Assembly (NCBI GenBank): GCA_010027845.1
Contig: RGUL01000018.1
Location: forward strand, 1-36,872
Reading direction: 5' to 3'
Length of the DNA stretch: 36,872 bases
Source of the DNA: Gammaproteobacteria bacterium
GTDB lineage: Bacteria; Pseudomonadota; Gammaproteobacteria; Steroidobacterales; Steroidobacteraceae
Both the position numbers and the translations under genes were made by a program. Below are positions 24,532 to 34,880 of the stretch, one piece after another (positions within the stretch are counted from its first letter, which is position 1; every line of letters starts with the position of its first letter). The notes beneath the pieces were generated by a model, which did no database searches, was not told where the DNA came from, and saw nothing but the letters and a program-made list of their open reading frames with translations.

Positions 24532-25236
24532 GTGAGCAGCAACATTCTCATCATCGACGACGACCGCGAGCTCGCCGACATGCTTGGTGAGTTGCTGCGA
24601 CGCGAGAATTTCGCCGTGACCCAGTGTTCGGATGCCGACAGCGGACTCGCGGCCATCAACGCGGCCACGCCGGATTTGTTGGTGCTCGACGTGATGTTGC
24701 CCGGGCGCAGCGGTTTCGATTTGCTGCGTGAACTGCGTCGCTCACACCCGGGGTTGCCGGTGTTGATGCTGACGGCGAGGGGCGACGCCGTCGATCGCAT
24801 TCTCGGTCTCGAGCTCGGCGCCGACGACTATCTCGCCAAGCCCTTCGATCCGCGCGAACTGAGCGCCCGCGTGCGTGCGATCCTGCGTCGCGCCCACGGC
24901 CAACCGGCTAGCGGCTCGGGGCGTGACGTCCTCGCGATCGGCGCCCTCGACATCGACCTGCGTCGCAAGCGCGTCATGGTGCGCGACGACTTGATTGATC
25001 TCACCGGCGCCGAGTTTCGCATTCTCGCCTGTCTCGCCGAGGCGCGTGGTCAACCGATCGATCGCGGTCGTCTAACCGAACAAGCACTCGGTCGTAAGCT
25101 CGCGCTCTACGATCGCAGCATCGACACGCACGTTAGCAACCTGCGACGCAAACTCGAAAAACGCGCGCCGTGCGGTGTTGCGATCCGCGCAGTGCGCGGC
25201 GCCGGCTACGAACTTTTGGAGGATCCGCAAGCGTGA
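24532..25236 (+). CDS. cpxR: CpxR-like response regulator
   Basis: OmpR-family regulator of an envelope-stress system. Receiver domain: acidic pocket DDD (residues 9-11), phospho-acceptor D53 in LLVLDVMLPG, T in LMLTARG, K in YLAKPF. The C-terminal winged helix has LTGAEFRILACLAEARGQPI and the stretch TEQALGRKLALYDRSIDTHV, which follows E. coli CpxR (EVLGKRLTPFDRAIDMHISN) closely. The start is GTG 24532, giving 234 residues (E. coli 232); the frame opens at 24418 but that part is not family-like. The stop overlaps the cpxA GTG start by 4 bases. The divergent cpxP-like gene supports the assignment. Confidence 0.9.
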   Translation: MSSNILIIDDDRELADMLGELLRRENFAVTQCSDADSGLAAINAATPDLLVLDVMLPGRSGFDLLRELRRSHPGLPVLMLTARGDAVDRILGLELGADDYLAKPFDPRELSARVRAILRRAHGQPASGSGRDVLAIGALDIDLRRKRVMVRDDLIDLTGAEFRILACLAEARGQPIDRGRLTEQALGRKLALYDRSIDTHVSNLRRKLEKRAPCGVAIRAVRGAGYELLEDPQA

Positions 25237-26618
25237 GCCGTCTAGGCCTGCGCATTTTCCTCGTGATTTTCGTCGCGCTGGCGCTGTTTGCCGTCACCGC
25301 CGCCGGTATCACCTCCTGGTTACTCGCAACGCAACATCGCGCTGCGACGCAAGAGTTCGGCAACATGACCGCCGAGGCTGCAACCACCCTCGAACGCGAG
25401 GGCGAAGACGGCTTGCTCGAGTGGGCCGCACGAGTCGAGCGTAATGCGCGCAGTTCGACCACCAACGACGCTGCGAACGGGGCATCGAGCGATTTGCCAC
25501 CGCACGTGTTGGTGCTCGACGAGTCAGGGGTCGATTTACTCGGACGCGAAGTGCCCCGTGAACTCGTCGATCGATTCGCAGCCGCACGCGACGCTGCGAA
25601 GCGTAGCGGCGAAGATGAAATTCGTATCGCCGACTTACCGGAACTTTTGTCAGCCGACGGTGACCGTTATTTTCTCTACGCGCTCAAAAATCCGCCACCG
25701 GTACCGGGCCCTTTCGGTCTGCAAGATGCACGCATCCCGCTAGTGATCGCTGCGCTTTTGCTCGCGCTTCTGACGAGTTCGCTACTCGCGCTATCGATCA
25801 CCCGACCGGTGCGCGCCTTGCAGCGCGTGACGCGTAGTCTGGCCGCCGGCGATCTAGACGTGCGCGTACCGCGCGAAGTCACGACCCGCCACGACGAACT
25901 CGGTCGACTCGGCACGTCTTTCGATTCCATGGCCATGCGGCTCGGCGAAGCACTGCGTGCTCGCGAACGGCTGTTGCGCGACGTGTCACACGAGATCCGC
26001 TCACCGCTCACACGTATCCGTTTAGCGACCGAGCTCGCTCGCGACGGCGTAGGCACCGAGCTGCAACTCGCGCGCGTCGACTCCGAAGTCGAACGGCTCG
26101 ATGCACTGGTCGGTAATATTTTGGATGTCGCGCGTCTCGAATCCGGTGCCGAGATTCTGCGTCGTGATCGCCTCGATCTCGTCACCTTGATCGACCGCAT
26201 CGCCGCCGACGCGTCGTTCGAGGCGCAAGCGCGCGGCTGCAGCGTGCGCTGGCGTAATCCTGCCGACGATTGCGAAATCGACGGTGATGCGGACTGGACC
26301 GGCGCGGCGATCGAGAACGTGGTGCGTAACGCCTTGCATCATGCGCCGCGTGATTCGGTGGTCGAACTGCAACTCGACATTCTGCCCGGATCCTATGAAT
26401 TACACGTACGCGATCAAGGGCCCGGTGTTCCAGAGCAAGACCTAGAGCGCATCTTTGAGCCGTTCCATCGCGTTGCCCCCGATCGCTCGCGCGACAGCGG
26501 CGGGGCGGGCCTCGGGCTTGCGATCACGTCGCGCGTGATGCGCGCCGAAGGCGGTGGTTGCCGTGCGCGCAACCTATCGCGTGGCCTCGAGATCAGCCTT
26601 TGGTGGCCTCGGGCATAG
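25233..26618 (+). CDS. cpxA: CpxA-like sensor histidine kinase
   Basis: Inner-membrane kinase, partner of the preceding regulator. Membrane segment 1 at residues 5-28 (LRIFLVIFVALALFAVTAAG), a periplasmic domain to about 165, segment 2 at about 167-187 (IPLVIAALLLALLTSSLLAL), HAMP to about 245, phospho-acceptor H253 in DVSHEIRSPLTRIRLA, N box ENVVRNALHHAP, G boxes DQGPGVP and GGAGLGLAI. Length is 461 residues (E. coli CpxA 457). GTG 25233 overlaps the cpxR stop; GGAGGA stands 9 bases before it. The 3' end overlaps the convergent kinase gene by 26 bases. Confidence 0.9.
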   Translation: MSRLGLRIFLVIFVALALFAVTAAGITSWLLATQHRAATQEFGNMTAEAATTLEREGEDGLLEWAARVERNARSSTTNDAANGASSDLPPHVLVLDESGVDLLGREVPRELVDRFAAARDAAKRSGEDEIRIADLPELLSADGDRYFLYALKNPPPVPGPFGLQDARIPLVIAALLLALLTSSLLALSITRPVRALQRVTRSLAAGDLDVRVPREVTTRHDELGRLGTSFDSMAMRLGEALRARERLLRDVSHEIRSPLTRIRLATELARDGVGTELQLARVDSEVERLDALVGNILDVARLESGAEILRRDRLDLVTLIDRIAADASFEAQARGCSVRWRNPADDCEIDGDADWTGAAIENVVRNALHHAPRDSVVELQLDILPGSYELHVRDQGPGVPEQDLERIFEPFHRVAPDRSRDSGGAGLGLAITSRVMRAEGGGCRARNLSRGLEISLWWPRA

Positions 26619-27960
26619 ACCCGAGGATCATCCGTGCCCGCAAGCCGGGCTCCGCGCTTTCCAGTTGCAAGGAACCGCCGTGCAATCGCGCGACCGCCGC
26701 GCAGATGGCAAGCCCCATGCCCGATCCGCTCGAGTCGCCCGATTCGAGCCGGACGAACGGACGCAACGCCTGCTCGCGCGCATCGGCGGGAATGCCGGGT
26801 CCGCGATCTTCGACGCTCAGTTCGCAACCGCCCGCGGGCGAACAGCGCACGGTGAGCGTCAAGGTACCGTCGGGTGGTGAATATTTGATCGCGTTATCGA
26901 GCAAATTGCTGAGAGCCTGCGACAGCAACTGACGGTGAGCGATCGCGCTACAGGGCTCCATGATTTGCACCAATTTTTGACCGCGCTCCTCGGCGAGCGG
27001 CGCGAACAACTCGATGACGTCTAGCGCCAACAGCGCGACGTCGACTCGCTCCATCGATTCACGCGATAAACCGGCTTCGGCGCGCGCGAGATCGACGAGC
27101 GCGTTGAACGTCTGCAACGCACGCGCGGCATTCACCTCGGCGACGGCGAGATAAGCTTCGCGATCGGCCGGCTCGCTCGCTGCGCGCGCAGCCTCGATCC
27201 CGCGGCGCACCCGCATCAGAGGCCGACGTAGATCGTGCGCGAGACTTTCGGTGACGGTGCGCATACCACTGACCAGCGCCTCGTTGTGATCGAGGATTTC
27301 GTTGAACGCTCGTGTCAACGAACCGCGTTCGGCCAAACGCTCGGGCGCGGCCGCACGATCGACCATTTGACCGCGCATGATCCGCCGCGCCTTGTCCGAG
27401 AGAACACGCAGATGACGCACGAGATATCGATCGAACAGCGTGACGGCCAAGATCGAGGCGAGTAACAACACCGCGAGTGCGCCGAGCGCAGCATAGGCGA
27501 AGTCGCGTGCGAGCATGCTGCGACGTTCGTCGCGACGCCCGAGCACCACCTGCGCGCCGTCGGCCAACCGCAGCACGTCGAGATACGCGTCGTGTCGATC
27601 GTCGATCGGCAGACGCGTCGACGTACGAATCGTCTGCAACTTCGATAGTGGCAACGGCAGGCTCGCGACGTCGCCGACCACCACGGTGCCGCGGGCGTCG
27701 AACATGGCCCAAAAATAATCGGGGTCGGAGTATCCCGTGCGCACTTTCAGTGCCCGCACCAAAGTCTCACGACCGGCCGTGTGATCGATGCGCTCGGTGA
27801 GTTTGAGTTCGCGTTGCAAAATGCGGTGGGTATCGACGTCGATCGCCTGCGCCACGCGTCGCTGCAACCAGGCATAGCTGCCGGAAAAGGCCAGCAAAAT
27901 AGTCCACATCGCCACCAGGGCTGCGCCGAGGGCGCGTCGATCTGATACCTCTTGGAGCAT
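26593..27960 (-). CDS. Sensor histidine kinase of unknown signal
   Basis: Second kinase, only distantly like the first. From ATG 27960 (455 residues): membrane segment at about 10-31 (ALGAALVAMWTILLAFSGSY), a periplasmic sensor to about 150, segment 2 at about 156-176 (ALGALAVLLLASILAVTLF), HAMP, phospho-acceptor H242 in ESLAHDLRRPLMRVRRG, N box SNLLDNAIKYSP, G boxes DRGPGIP and GSGMGLAIC. An in-frame GTG at 27975 would add five residues; neither start has a clear ribosome site. It is transcribed away from its likely partner regulator (28046), 85 bases apart, and overlaps cpxA tail to tail by 26 bases. Confidence 0.88.
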   Translation of the reverse strand: MLQEVSDRRALGAALVAMWTILLAFSGSYAWLQRRVAQAIDVDTHRILQRELKLTERIDHTAGRETLVRALKVRTGYSDPDYFWAMFDARGTVVVGDVASLPLPLSKLQTIRTSTRLPIDDRHDAYLDVLRLADGAQVVLGRRDERRSMLARDFAYAALGALAVLLLASILAVTLFDRYLVRHLRVLSDKARRIMRGQMVDRAAAPERLAERGSLTRAFNEILDHNEALVSGMRTVTESLAHDLRRPLMRVRRGIEAARAASEPADREAYLAVAEVNAARALQTFNALVDLARAEAGLSRESMERVDVALLALDVIELFAPLAEERGQKLVQIMEPCSAIAHRQLLSQALSNLLDNAIKYSPPDGTLTLTVRCSPAGGCELSVEDRGPGIPADAREQALRPFVRLESGDSSGSGMGLAICAAVARLHGGSLQLESAEPGLRARMILGSMPEATKG

Positions 27961-28045
27961 GGCCCAGCATGCCACGCGCGGGGCTGCGAACCAAAGTGCC
28001 GCAAGTTGGTCTCATCGCTTACAATCGCAGCGCAGGTAAGCACTC

Positions 28046-28714
28046 GTGACGTTGCTGCTCATAGAAGATGACACCACACTCGCCGCGGAAATCGTCGCGG
28101 CGCTCGATCGGCACGGCTACGTCACCGAACACGTCGCCGACGGCGCGAGCGGGCTGCAGCGCGCAACGAGCGGCCAGTTCGATCTCATCATCGGCGATCG
28201 CATGCTGCCGAAGCTCGACGGGCTAGACGTGATCCGCAACTTGCGCGCCGGCGGTGATAAAACTCCGGTGCTGGTGTTGTCGGCGCTCGACTCGGTCGAC
28301 GAGCGCGTGCGCGGCCTGCGCGCGGGCGGCGACGACTACCTCGGCAAACCGTTCGCCGTCGAAGAATTGCTCGCCCGAGTCGAGTCGCTGTTACGTCGCA
28401 ATCGCGATAGCGCAGTCACTGCGTTGCGCGTCGCCGATCTCGAACTCGATCTGCTCGCGCGTCGCGCCACGCGCAAAGGTCGCGTGCTCGAACTCACGAC
28501 TCGTGAATTTCGACTGCTAGAATTTTTGGCCCGTCATGCGGGGCAAGTGGTGACGCGCGCGATGTTGTTACAAGGTGTGTGGGATATCCACTACGACCCG
28601 GAAACCAACGTCGTCGACGTGCACATCAGCCGACTGCGGCAAGCGGTCGACCGCGAGTTCGATCAACCCTTGATCCACACCGTACGCGGCGCCGGCTATT
28701 CTTTGCGGGGTTAA
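28046..28714 (+). CDS. OmpR-family response regulator
   Basis: Receiver with acidic pocket in LLLIEDDT, phospho-acceptor D51 in LIIGDRMLPKLDGLDV, S in VLVLSALD and K in YLGKPF. The C-terminal winged-helix domain has ELTTREFRLLEFLARHAGQV, VWDIHYDPETNVVDVHISRL and [12 protein letters not shown]. It has 222 residues. The start is GTG 28046, with TACAAT at about 28020 as a possible -10 box but no good -35. Its likely partner is the divergent kinase. QseB/PmrA-type relatives look similar; target genes cannot be named. The stop overlaps the convergent hydrolase end by 4 bases. Confidence 0.9.
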   Translation: MTLLLIEDDTTLAAEIVAALDRHGYVTEHVADGASGLQRATSGQFDLIIGDRMLPKLDGLDVIRNLRAGGDKTPVLVLSALDSVDERVRGLRAGGDDYLGKPFAVEELLARVESLLRRNRDSAVTALRVADLELDLLARRATRKGRVLELTTREFRLLEFLARHAGQVVTRAMLLQGVWDIHYDPETNVVDVHISRLRQAVDREFDQPLIHTVRGAGYSLRG

Positions 28715-29358
28715 TCCTCGCTCGCTCGGCTGACGCTCAAAAACTCCGTCACGGCGTTGCGCACTTCGGACAAGCGGCCGTGGAAAAAATGATCAGCCTC
28801 AGCGATCGGCGCCCAATGAAGTGCCGCGCCGTTGGCTCGCGCGAATCGCTCGACCTCCACCGCTGAGACCAATTCATCGCGCAAGCCCTGGATCACCAGC
28901 CACGGCTGCGTGGGCGGCGCAACGTCCGAAAAATCCCAACGGCCCGCAGGCGGTGCCACCGTCACCAGCCTCGTCGCCGCCAGCGCAGCATGGCAACGCA
29001 GCCCGATCCAAGCGCCAAAAGAAAAGCCGCCCAACCAAAGCGGCAACCCCGGCCAACGCTCGCGCGCCCAAGCGACGACGGCGCGCAGATCTTCGCACTC
29101 ACCACGACCGTCGTCGTGTACACCGGCACTCGCACCCACGCCACGAAAATTGAAACGCACCGTCGCAGCACCCGCGGTCACGAACGCGCGCGCGACGGTA
29201 TGGATCACTTTGTTGGTGAGCGAGCCGCCGAATAACGGGTGCGGATGGCAACACACCGCGATCGCCACGGGCGCACCCGCGGTCGGAACCTCGATCAAAA
29301 GTTCGAGATCGCCCGCCGGACCCGGTATCAGCCGCCGCTCAGGGGTTGCGCTGGACAA
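28711..29358 (-). CDS. Alpha/beta hydrolase (dienelactone hydrolase-like)
   Basis: A 215-residue alpha/beta hydrolase, probably cytoplasmic. Family text: [20 protein letters not shown] (oxyanion HPHP), [20 protein letters not shown], nucleophile elbow GGFSFGAW with the serine, an acid near [11 protein letters not shown] and catalytic histidine in [10 protein letters not shown]. Proteins of this type are common and mostly uncharacterised; substrate unknown. The start is TTG 29358, with AAGGA placed before it, inside the last codons of the amidohydrolase gene (20-base overlap), so it is coupled to that gene. Last gene of the leftward stress cluster. Confidence 0.85.
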   Translation of the reverse strand: MSSATPERRLIPGPAGDLELLIEVPTAGAPVAIAVCCHPHPLFGGSLTNKVIHTVARAFVTAGAATVRFNFRGVGASAGVHDDGRGECEDLRAVVAWARERWPGLPLWLGGFSFGAWIGLRCHAALAATRLVTVAPPAGRWDFSDVAPPTQPWLVIQGLRDELVSAVEVERFARANGAALHWAPIAEADHFFHGRLSEVRNAVTEFLSVSRASED

Positions 29359-30637
29359 CGCCGTCCTTCATCACGAAATTCACCCGCTGCATCGTGGTGA
29401 TGTCGGTGAGCGGATCGCCCGGCACCGCCACGAGGTCGGCAGTCTTGCCGATTTGGATCGTACCGAGTTGATCGTCGATACCGAGAAATTTCGCCGGCAC
29501 GATCGTCGCCGACTTGATCGCTTCGAGCGCCGGCATGCCCGCTTCGACCATCAGCACAAATTCGCGGCCGTTGTCGCCGTGCGCCGAAACACCCGTGTCG
29601 GTACCGAACATGATTTTGACGCCCGCTTTATACGCCTTGGCGAACGTACCTTGGATCACCGGACCGATGCTCGCAGCTTTCGGTCGCACGACCTCCGGAA
29701 AAAATCCCGGCTCTTTCGAGCGATCGAACACCCAGCGTCCCGCCGTGATGGTGGGCACGTAGTAGGTGCCGTTCTGTTTCATCAGTTGCATGGTCTCGTC
29801 GTCCATGAACGTCCCATGCTCGATCGAATCGACGCCCGCTCGCACCGCGCGCTTCATGCCTTCGGCACCGTGTGCGTGCGCGGCGACTTTGAAACCGTAA
29901 TCGTGTGCCGTTACCACCACCGCACGAATTTCTTCTTCGGTGAATTGCGGATTGAGGCCGTTCTTCGCAATCGACAGCACGCCGCCCGTAGCCGTGATTT
30001 TGATGAGATCGGAACCGTCTTTGTAGCGTTGACGCACCGCTTGCGCGGCGGCTTGCGGGCCGTCGATCACACCTTCGTGCGGGCCGACGTCTTTGCCACC
30101 GAGAAAATCCGCCCAGCCGTTCGTCGGGTCGGCATGACCACCCGTCGTCGCGATCGCCTTGCCGGCGGCGAAGATTCGCGGCCCCGGCACCTTGCCGGCA
30201 TTGATCGCATCGCGTAACGCGAGACTCGCGAGAAAAGAATCACCGAGATCGCGCACGGTCGTGAAACCGGCTTGTAGCGTGCGCTGCGCATAAACCACGC
30301 CGTCGATCGCAACGTCCGTGCCGTCTTTTTTGAAGCGCTCGAGCTCCGACGTACGGCTTTGCTGACTCGTTAAATGGACGTGCATGTCCATGAAGCCCGG
30401 CATCACCGTAGCTTTGCGCAGGTCGATCACTCGGTCGTTGGCGGCTGGTTTTCGATAGCCGGCTTCGATCGCGACGATGCGTTCGCCGTCGACCACGATC
30501 GTGCGCTCGACTAGCGCCGTATCGCCCACCGCATCGATCACGCGTCCGGCATGGAGCAGCGTTGCCGTCGACGCCGTCGTGCCGCCGAGCGTCGCGAGCA
30601 AGGCCACGAGCGAATATTTGACTTGCCGTCCGTCCAT
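29339..30637 (-). CDS. Secreted metal-dependent amidohydrolase
   Basis: Amidohydrolase-superfamily enzyme of the imidazolonepropionase/Xaa-Pro dipeptidase-like group. An N-terminal signal (residues about 8-25, [18 protein letters not shown]) suggests export. Metal and catalytic sites: HVH in [13 protein letters not shown], lysine in LIKITATGG, histidines in [10 protein letters not shown] and SIEHGTFMD, and aspartate in [19 protein letters not shown]. Related proteins split dipeptides ending in Pro or Arg; the substrate here is unknown. I use ATG 30637 (432 residues) over the GTG at 30640 since GGAGG fits it better. The start overlaps the FKBP stop by one base (TGATG). Confidence 0.9.
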   Translation of the reverse strand: MDGRQVKYSLVALLATLGGTTASTATLLHAGRVIDAVGDTALVERTIVVDGERIVAIEAGYRKPAANDRVIDLRKATVMPGFMDMHVHLTSQQSRTSELERFKKDGTDVAIDGVVYAQRTLQAGFTTVRDLGDSFLASLALRDAINAGKVPGPRIFAAGKAIATTGGHADPTNGWADFLGGKDVGPHEGVIDGPQAAAQAVRQRYKDGSDLIKITATGGVLSIAKNGLNPQFTEEEIRAVVVTAHDYGFKVAAHAHGAEGMKRAVRAGVDSIEHGTFMDDETMQLMKQNGTYYVPTITAGRWVFDRSKEPGFFPEVVRPKAASIGPVIQGTFAKAYKAGVKIMFGTDTGVSAHGDNGREFVLMVEAGMPALEAIKSATIVPAKFLGIDDQLGTIQIGKTADLVAVPGDPLTDITTMQRVNFVMKDGVVQRNP

Positions 30638-31134
30638 CACCGCACCTCCAAAAGTTCGACGTCGAACACCAAAGTCGCACCACCCGGAATCACGCCACCC
30701 GCACCGCGCGCACCGTATCCGAGTTCGGCGGGCACCACGAGACGGCGCATGCCACCGACTTTCATGCCGGCGACTCCGAGGTCCCAGCCGCGGATCACCT
30801 CACCACCACCGACTTCGAATTCGAACGGTTCGCCGTGCTCGCGCGAACTATCGAACTGACGGCCTTTATGCTCGGGGGCGTTCGGATCGTGCAACCACCC
30901 GGTGTAGTGCACGACGGCCTTGCGGCCATTGGTGGCGACGGCGCCTTCGCCGATGGTCACGTCGGTGACGAGTGGTTCGGTATCGCTCAAAGATTTCTCC
31001 TCGACTGCACTGGTTGCAGCGTTAGTCATCTGGGTTGCGGTGTCGGCGGGCCGTCGCGCACGCTCGGCCCACTGCTGCGCGAACACCGCTAGGCCGGCGA
31101 CCGCCAGGATCAGCAGCGCCATGAGCACGCGCAT
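30637..31134 (-). CDS. FKBP-type peptidyl-prolyl isomerase, membrane-anchored
   Basis: Cis-trans prolyl isomerase expected to act in the periplasm. An uncleaved anchor or signal at residues 3-20 ([18 protein letters not shown]) is followed by a short linker, then one FKBP domain (about 60-165): [64 protein letters not shown]. All the active-site aromatic positions look intact. It has 165 residues. One-base overlaps with msrB upstream and the amidohydrolase downstream (TGATG type). Confidence 0.92.
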   Translation of the reverse strand: MRVLMALLILAVAGLAVFAQQWAERARRPADTATQMTNAATSAVEEKSLSDTEPLVTDVTIGEGAVATNGRKAVVHYTGWLHDPNAPEHKGRQFDSSREHGEPFEFEVGGGEVIRGWDLGVAGMKVGGMRRLVVPAELGYGARGAGGVIPGGATLVFDVELLEVR

Positions 31135-31580
31135 CAGCGCGAGCCGTCCGCTCCGTCCGTTTGGCCCGTCGATGCGTCACGAAAATCGAGCGACACGGAA
31201 TTGATGCAGTAGCGCAAGCCGGTCGGCTGCGGGCCGTCGTCGAATACGTGGCCGAGATGCGCATCGCACCGCGCACAAACCACCTCGGTGCGAATCATGC
31301 CGTGGCTCACGTCGCGAATCTCGCGCACGCGATCGGCGGCGAGCGGCGTCCAAAAACTCGGCCAGCCGGAGCCCGAGTCGTATTTGGTGTTCGACGCGAA
31401 CAACGCGTTTCCGCAACACACACAAGCATACGTACCGGAATCTTTGTTGTACGTATAGGCGCCGGTGAAGGCACGTTCGGTGCCTTTGTGCTGCGTGACT
31501 TCGTACGCGAGCGGCGTCAGTCGCCCGCGCAACTCATCGCGGGTGGGTCGGTTTCCGTGATCGTCGTGCTCGGCACTCAT
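31134..31580 (-). CDS. msrB: Methionine-R-sulfoxide reductase B
   Basis: Repairs methionine-R-sulfoxide in proteins. Zinc cysteine pairs C53/C56 (YACVCCG) and C102/C105 (VCARCD), catalytic C125 in [13 protein letters not shown], and the conserved SGSGWPSFW and [10 protein letters not shown]. It has 148 residues and no signal peptide. The start lies 7 bases after the htpG stop and the stop touches the FKBP start, so it is one transcript with the chaperone gene. Confidence 0.95.
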   Translation of the reverse strand: MSAEHDDHGNRPTRDELRGRLTPLAYEVTQHKGTERAFTGAYTYNKDSGTYACVCCGNALFASNTKYDSGSGWPSFWTPLAADRVREIRDVSHGMIRTEVVCARCDAHLGHVFDDGPQPTGLRYCINSVSLDFRDASTGQTDGADGSR

Positions 31581-31587
31581 GCGACGA

Positions 31588-33459
31588 TTATGGCATGAGT
31601 CGTCCGAGCACCCGATTCAGGCGTCGCACGAACTCACCAGGATTGGCGACACTGCCGGACTCGGCGAGTTTGGCCTGCTCGAAGAGCAGCAGCGCGAGCT
31701 CGTCGAACGGCTCGCCGTCCTCGAGCGCGTCGAGGTGGCGCAGCAAGGCATGGCCCGCATTAATTTCGAGCGTCGGTTTGGTCTCGGGCATCGCCTGCCC
31801 CGCCGCCTCGAGAATCCGTCGCATTTGCGCGCCCGGGTCACCCTCGGCGAGCACGAGGCAGGCTGGCGTATCGGCGAGTCGCGTGCCCGCCTGAACTTCC
31901 GCGACCCGATCGCCCAGCGATTTTTTCAGTCGCCCGATCAATCCGGCAGCGGCCTTACCCGCTTCCTCGGCCGCCGTTTTATCCGCTGCATCTTCGAGCT
32001 CGCCGAGCTCGAGATCACCACGCGCCACATCTTTGAACCGCTTACCGTCGAACTCGCGCAGATAGCCCATCATCCATTCATCGACGCGATCGGCGAACAA
32101 CAATACTTCGATGCCTTTAGCCCGCAGCTTTTCGAGATACGGGCTACTGCGGGCAGCCACCACGGACTCGGCGACGACGTAATAAATTTTGGTCTGGCCG
32201 GTCTTCATCCGTGCGACATAGTCGGCGAGTGCCGTCGTCGGCACATCAGATTCATCGTGCGTACTCGCAAACCGCAGCAAAGGCAGTATGCGGTCGCGAT
32301 TAGCGGCGTCCTCACCGACGCCTTCCTTCAACACCACACCGAATTCTTTCCAGAATGCGGAGAATTTTTCCGGTTCGTCTTTGGCGAGCTTCGCGAGCAA
32401 GTCGAGCACGCGCCGCGTGAGCGCACCGCGCATCGCCTCGACATCGGCGTCCTGTTGCAGCAATTCTCGCGAAACGTTGAGCGGCAAATCGTTCGAGTCG
32501 AGCACACCGCGCACGAAGCGCAAGTAGAGCGGCAAAAATTGCTCGGCGTCGTCCATGATGAACACGCGCCGCACGTAGAGCTTCAGCCCACGTGCCGCTT
32601 CGCGATGGAAGAGGTCGAACGGTGCGCGCGCCGGCACGTAGAGCAAGGACGTGTATTCGCGCTTGCCTTCGACTTTGTTGTGACTCCAGGCGAGCGGATC
32701 GGCGAAGTCGTGACCGACGTGGCGGTAGAACTCGCGATATTCTTCGTCGGTGATTTCGGTGCGCGGCCGCGTCCACAGCGCTTTCGCCTGATTCACGGCC
32801 TCCCACTCGAGGGTCGCTTCACCTTCCTTACGCATCGACACCGGAAAGGCGATGTGATCGGAATAGCGTCGCACCAACGAGCGCAGCTTCCACGCATCGG
32901 CGAATTCTTTGGCGTCGTCCTTCAGATGTAGCACGATAGTGGTGCCACGTTCGGCACGCTCGATCGTCGCAACTTCGAATTCACCGTCGGCTTTCGAGGC
33001 CCAACGTACACCCTCGTTCGCAGAGTGACCCGCCTTGCGCGAGAACACTTCGACTTCGTCGGCAACGATGAAGGATGAATAGAAACCGACACCGAACTGG
33101 CCGATGAGTTGCGAGTCTTTTTGTTGATCGCCGGTGAGTCGCGAGAAGAAGTCGGCCGTGCCCGACTTCGCGATCGTACCGAGATGTGCGATCGCCTCAT
33201 CGCGCGTCATGCCGATGCCGTTGTCACGGATCGTGACAGTGCCCTGCGCGGCGTCGTGGTCGATCCAGATCCGTAATTCGGGCTCGTCGCCGTAGAGTGT
33301 CGCATCCGAGAGCGCGAGAAAGCGCAGCTTGTCGTTCGCGTCCGACGCGTTCGAGATGAGCTCCCGCAGGAAGATCTCGCGGTGGCTGTAGAGCGAGTGA
33401 ATCATAAGCTTCAACAGCTCACGAACCTCGGCTTGGAAACCGTGTTTTTGGGTGGTCAT
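31588..33459 (-). CDS. htpG: Chaperone HtpG (bacterial Hsp90)
   Basis: ATP-dependent cytosolic chaperone. GHKL ATP site: [52 protein letters not shown]. Middle domain with [20 protein letters not shown] and [20 protein letters not shown]; the C-terminal dimer domain is present. The ATG at 33459 ([12 protein letters not shown]) gives 623 residues, against 624 in E. coli. It overlaps the ppnN stop by 4 bases (ATGA), so it seems to be co-translated with ppnN; no separate heat-shock promoter can sit in an intergenic gap. Confidence 0.97.
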   Translation of the reverse strand: MTTQKHGFQAEVRELLKLMIHSLYSHREIFLRELISNASDANDKLRFLALSDATLYGDEPELRIWIDHDAAQGTVTIRDNGIGMTRDEAIAHLGTIAKSGTADFFSRLTGDQQKDSQLIGQFGVGFYSSFIVADEVEVFSRKAGHSANEGVRWASKADGEFEVATIERAERGTTIVLHLKDDAKEFADAWKLRSLVRRYSDHIAFPVSMRKEGEATLEWEAVNQAKALWTRPRTEITDEEYREFYRHVGHDFADPLAWSHNKVEGKREYTSLLYVPARAPFDLFHREAARGLKLYVRRVFIMDDAEQFLPLYLRFVRGVLDSNDLPLNVSRELLQQDADVEAMRGALTRRVLDLLAKLAKDEPEKFSAFWKEFGVVLKEGVGEDAANRDRILPLLRFASTHDESDVPTTALADYVARMKTGQTKIYYVVAESVVAARSSPYLEKLRAKGIEVLLFADRVDEWMMGYLREFDGKRFKDVARGDLELGELEDAADKTAAEEAGKAAAGLIGRLKKSLGDRVAEVQAGTRLADTPACLVLAEGDPGAQMRRILEAAGQAMPETKPTLEINAGHALLRHLDALEDGEPFDELALLLFEQAKLAESGSVANPGEFVRRLNRVLGRLMP

Positions 33460-34853
33460 GATTTGACGATGCGATAGCAAGGAATGTATTTGGCGCCGGG
33501 CAGCTTCATGCGTTGCTGAGCGACGAATCCGGCGAGTAATTCGTCGAGCATGGCCATCACGGCGGCGTCACCGACGAGCTCGAAAGGCCCGTGACGCTCG
33601 ATCGCCGTCACACCCTGTTCTTTGACGTTACCGGCGACGATGCCGGAGAAGGCGCGACGCAAGTCGGCGGCAAAATCATGCAGCGGTTGCTCGCGATGCA
33701 GCCGCAGGGTACGCATCGAGGCATGGGTCACTTCGAACGGGTGTTGGAATTCTTCGCCGACGTGCAGCAGCCAATTGAAGCTATAGGAGTCGGATTGCTG
33801 CCGACGGAATTCACGCACCTCGTCGAGGCCGCGATCCATGATGCGCGCGACCTCCGCCGGATCGTCGATCACGACCCGCAAGCGGTCGGCCGCAACCTGC
33901 CCCAAAGTGCCGATCAAAAAACGGCGAATCTGTTCGAAATACGCTGCGCTTTGGCGCGGCCCGGTCAGCACCACCGGGAACGGCTGCGCGGCGTTGGCCG
34001 GATCAAGCAGAATACCGAGCAAATAAAAGATTTCTTCGGCGGTGCCGACCCCGCCCGGAAACACGACGATGCCGTGACCGAGTCGCACGAACGCTTCGAG
34101 ACGTTTTTCGATGTCCGGCATGATCACGAGGTGGTTCACGATCGGATTCGGCGGCTCGGCGGCGATGATGCCGGGCTCGGTGAGGCCGATGTAGCGGCCG
34201 GTGCCGATGCGCTGTTTGGCGTGGCCGATGGTCGCGCCCTTCATCGGCCCCTTCATGGCACCGGGTCCGCACCCCGTGCAAACGTCCAGACCGCGCAAGC
34301 CGAGTTCGTAGCCGACTTTTTTGGTGTATTCGTATTCTTCGCGATTGATGGAGTGGCCGCCCCAACACACCACGAGATTCGGTCGCAGTCGGTGATCGAG
34401 CACGCGCGCGTTGCGCAGAATGTGGAACACTGCGTTGGTGATCGCCTGCGGCCGCGCGAGATCGAAGCGTCCGCGATCGACGATTTCGTTGGCGATGAAG
34501 ACGACGTCGCGCAGCACCGCGAACAATAATTCTTTGATGCCGCGGATCATCTCGCCGTCGACGAATGCTGCCGCCGGCGCATTGCGGATCTCGAGCTTGA
34601 CGCCGAAAGCATGACGCACGAGTCGGATGTCGAAGTCGCGATATTTGTCGAAGATCTCGCGAGCGTCGTCCGTGTCGCTGCCGGCGTTGAGAACCGCGAG
34701 CGCACAGCGCCGGAAGAGCGGGTAGAGACCGCCCTGCCCACTCGACAGCAATTGCTCGATCTCTTGCTGCGAGAGACTTTCGAGCGCGCCGCGCGGTGCG
34801 ACCCGTGCGTCGACGAATTCCGGAATGACGATACTCGTTTCCAAGGCGGACAC
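33456..34853 (-). CDS. ppnN: Pyrimidine/purine nucleotide 5'-monophosphate nucleosidase PpnN
   Basis: Splits nucleoside monophosphates into base and ribose 5-phosphate; in E. coli it is activated by (p)ppGpp. Near end-to-end similarity to E. coli PpnN/YgdH: an N-terminal DUF4478-type part ([20 protein letters not shown]), the central LOG domain with [16 protein letters not shown] and [18 protein letters not shown], and the C-terminal DUF3412 part with [18 protein letters not shown] and the final [11 protein letters not shown]. It has 465 residues (E. coli 454). The start is GTG 34853; a TTG at 34844 has a better-placed GAGG and is possible. First gene of the stress cluster, 27 bases after the L,D-transpeptidase gene. 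Confidence 0.94.
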   Translation of the reverse strand: MSALETSIVIPEFVDARVAPRGALESLSQQEIEQLLSSGQGGLYPLFRRCALAVLNAGSDTDDAREIFDKYRDFDIRLVRHAFGVKLEIRNAPAAAFVDGEMIRGIKELLFAVLRDVVFIANEIVDRGRFDLARPQAITNAVFHILRNARVLDHRLRPNLVVCWGGHSINREEYEYTKKVGYELGLRGLDVCTGCGPGAMKGPMKGATIGHAKQRIGTGRYIGLTEPGIIAAEPPNPIVNHLVIMPDIEKRLEAFVRLGHGIVVFPGGVGTAEEIFYLLGILLDPANAAQPFPVVLTGPRQSAAYFEQIRRFLIGTLGQVAADRLRVVIDDPAEVARIMDRGLDEVREFRRQQSDSYSFNWLLHVGEEFQHPFEVTHASMRTLRLHREQPLHDFAADLRRAFSGIVAGNVKEQGVTAIERHGPFELVGDAAVMAMLDELLAGFVAQQRMKLPGAKYIPCYRIVKS

Positions 34854-34880
34854 CTCTATTCGTTCCCGCAGAGTCGGGGC

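Noticed and set aside
28832-30217. 461-codon open frame opposite the hydrolase and amidohydrolase
   Set aside because: Antisense shadow; composition dominated by Arg/His/Asp, and it spans two real genes.
31579-32931. 450-codon open frame opposite htpG
   Set aside because: Antisense shadow of a strongly conserved gene, with no domain of its own.
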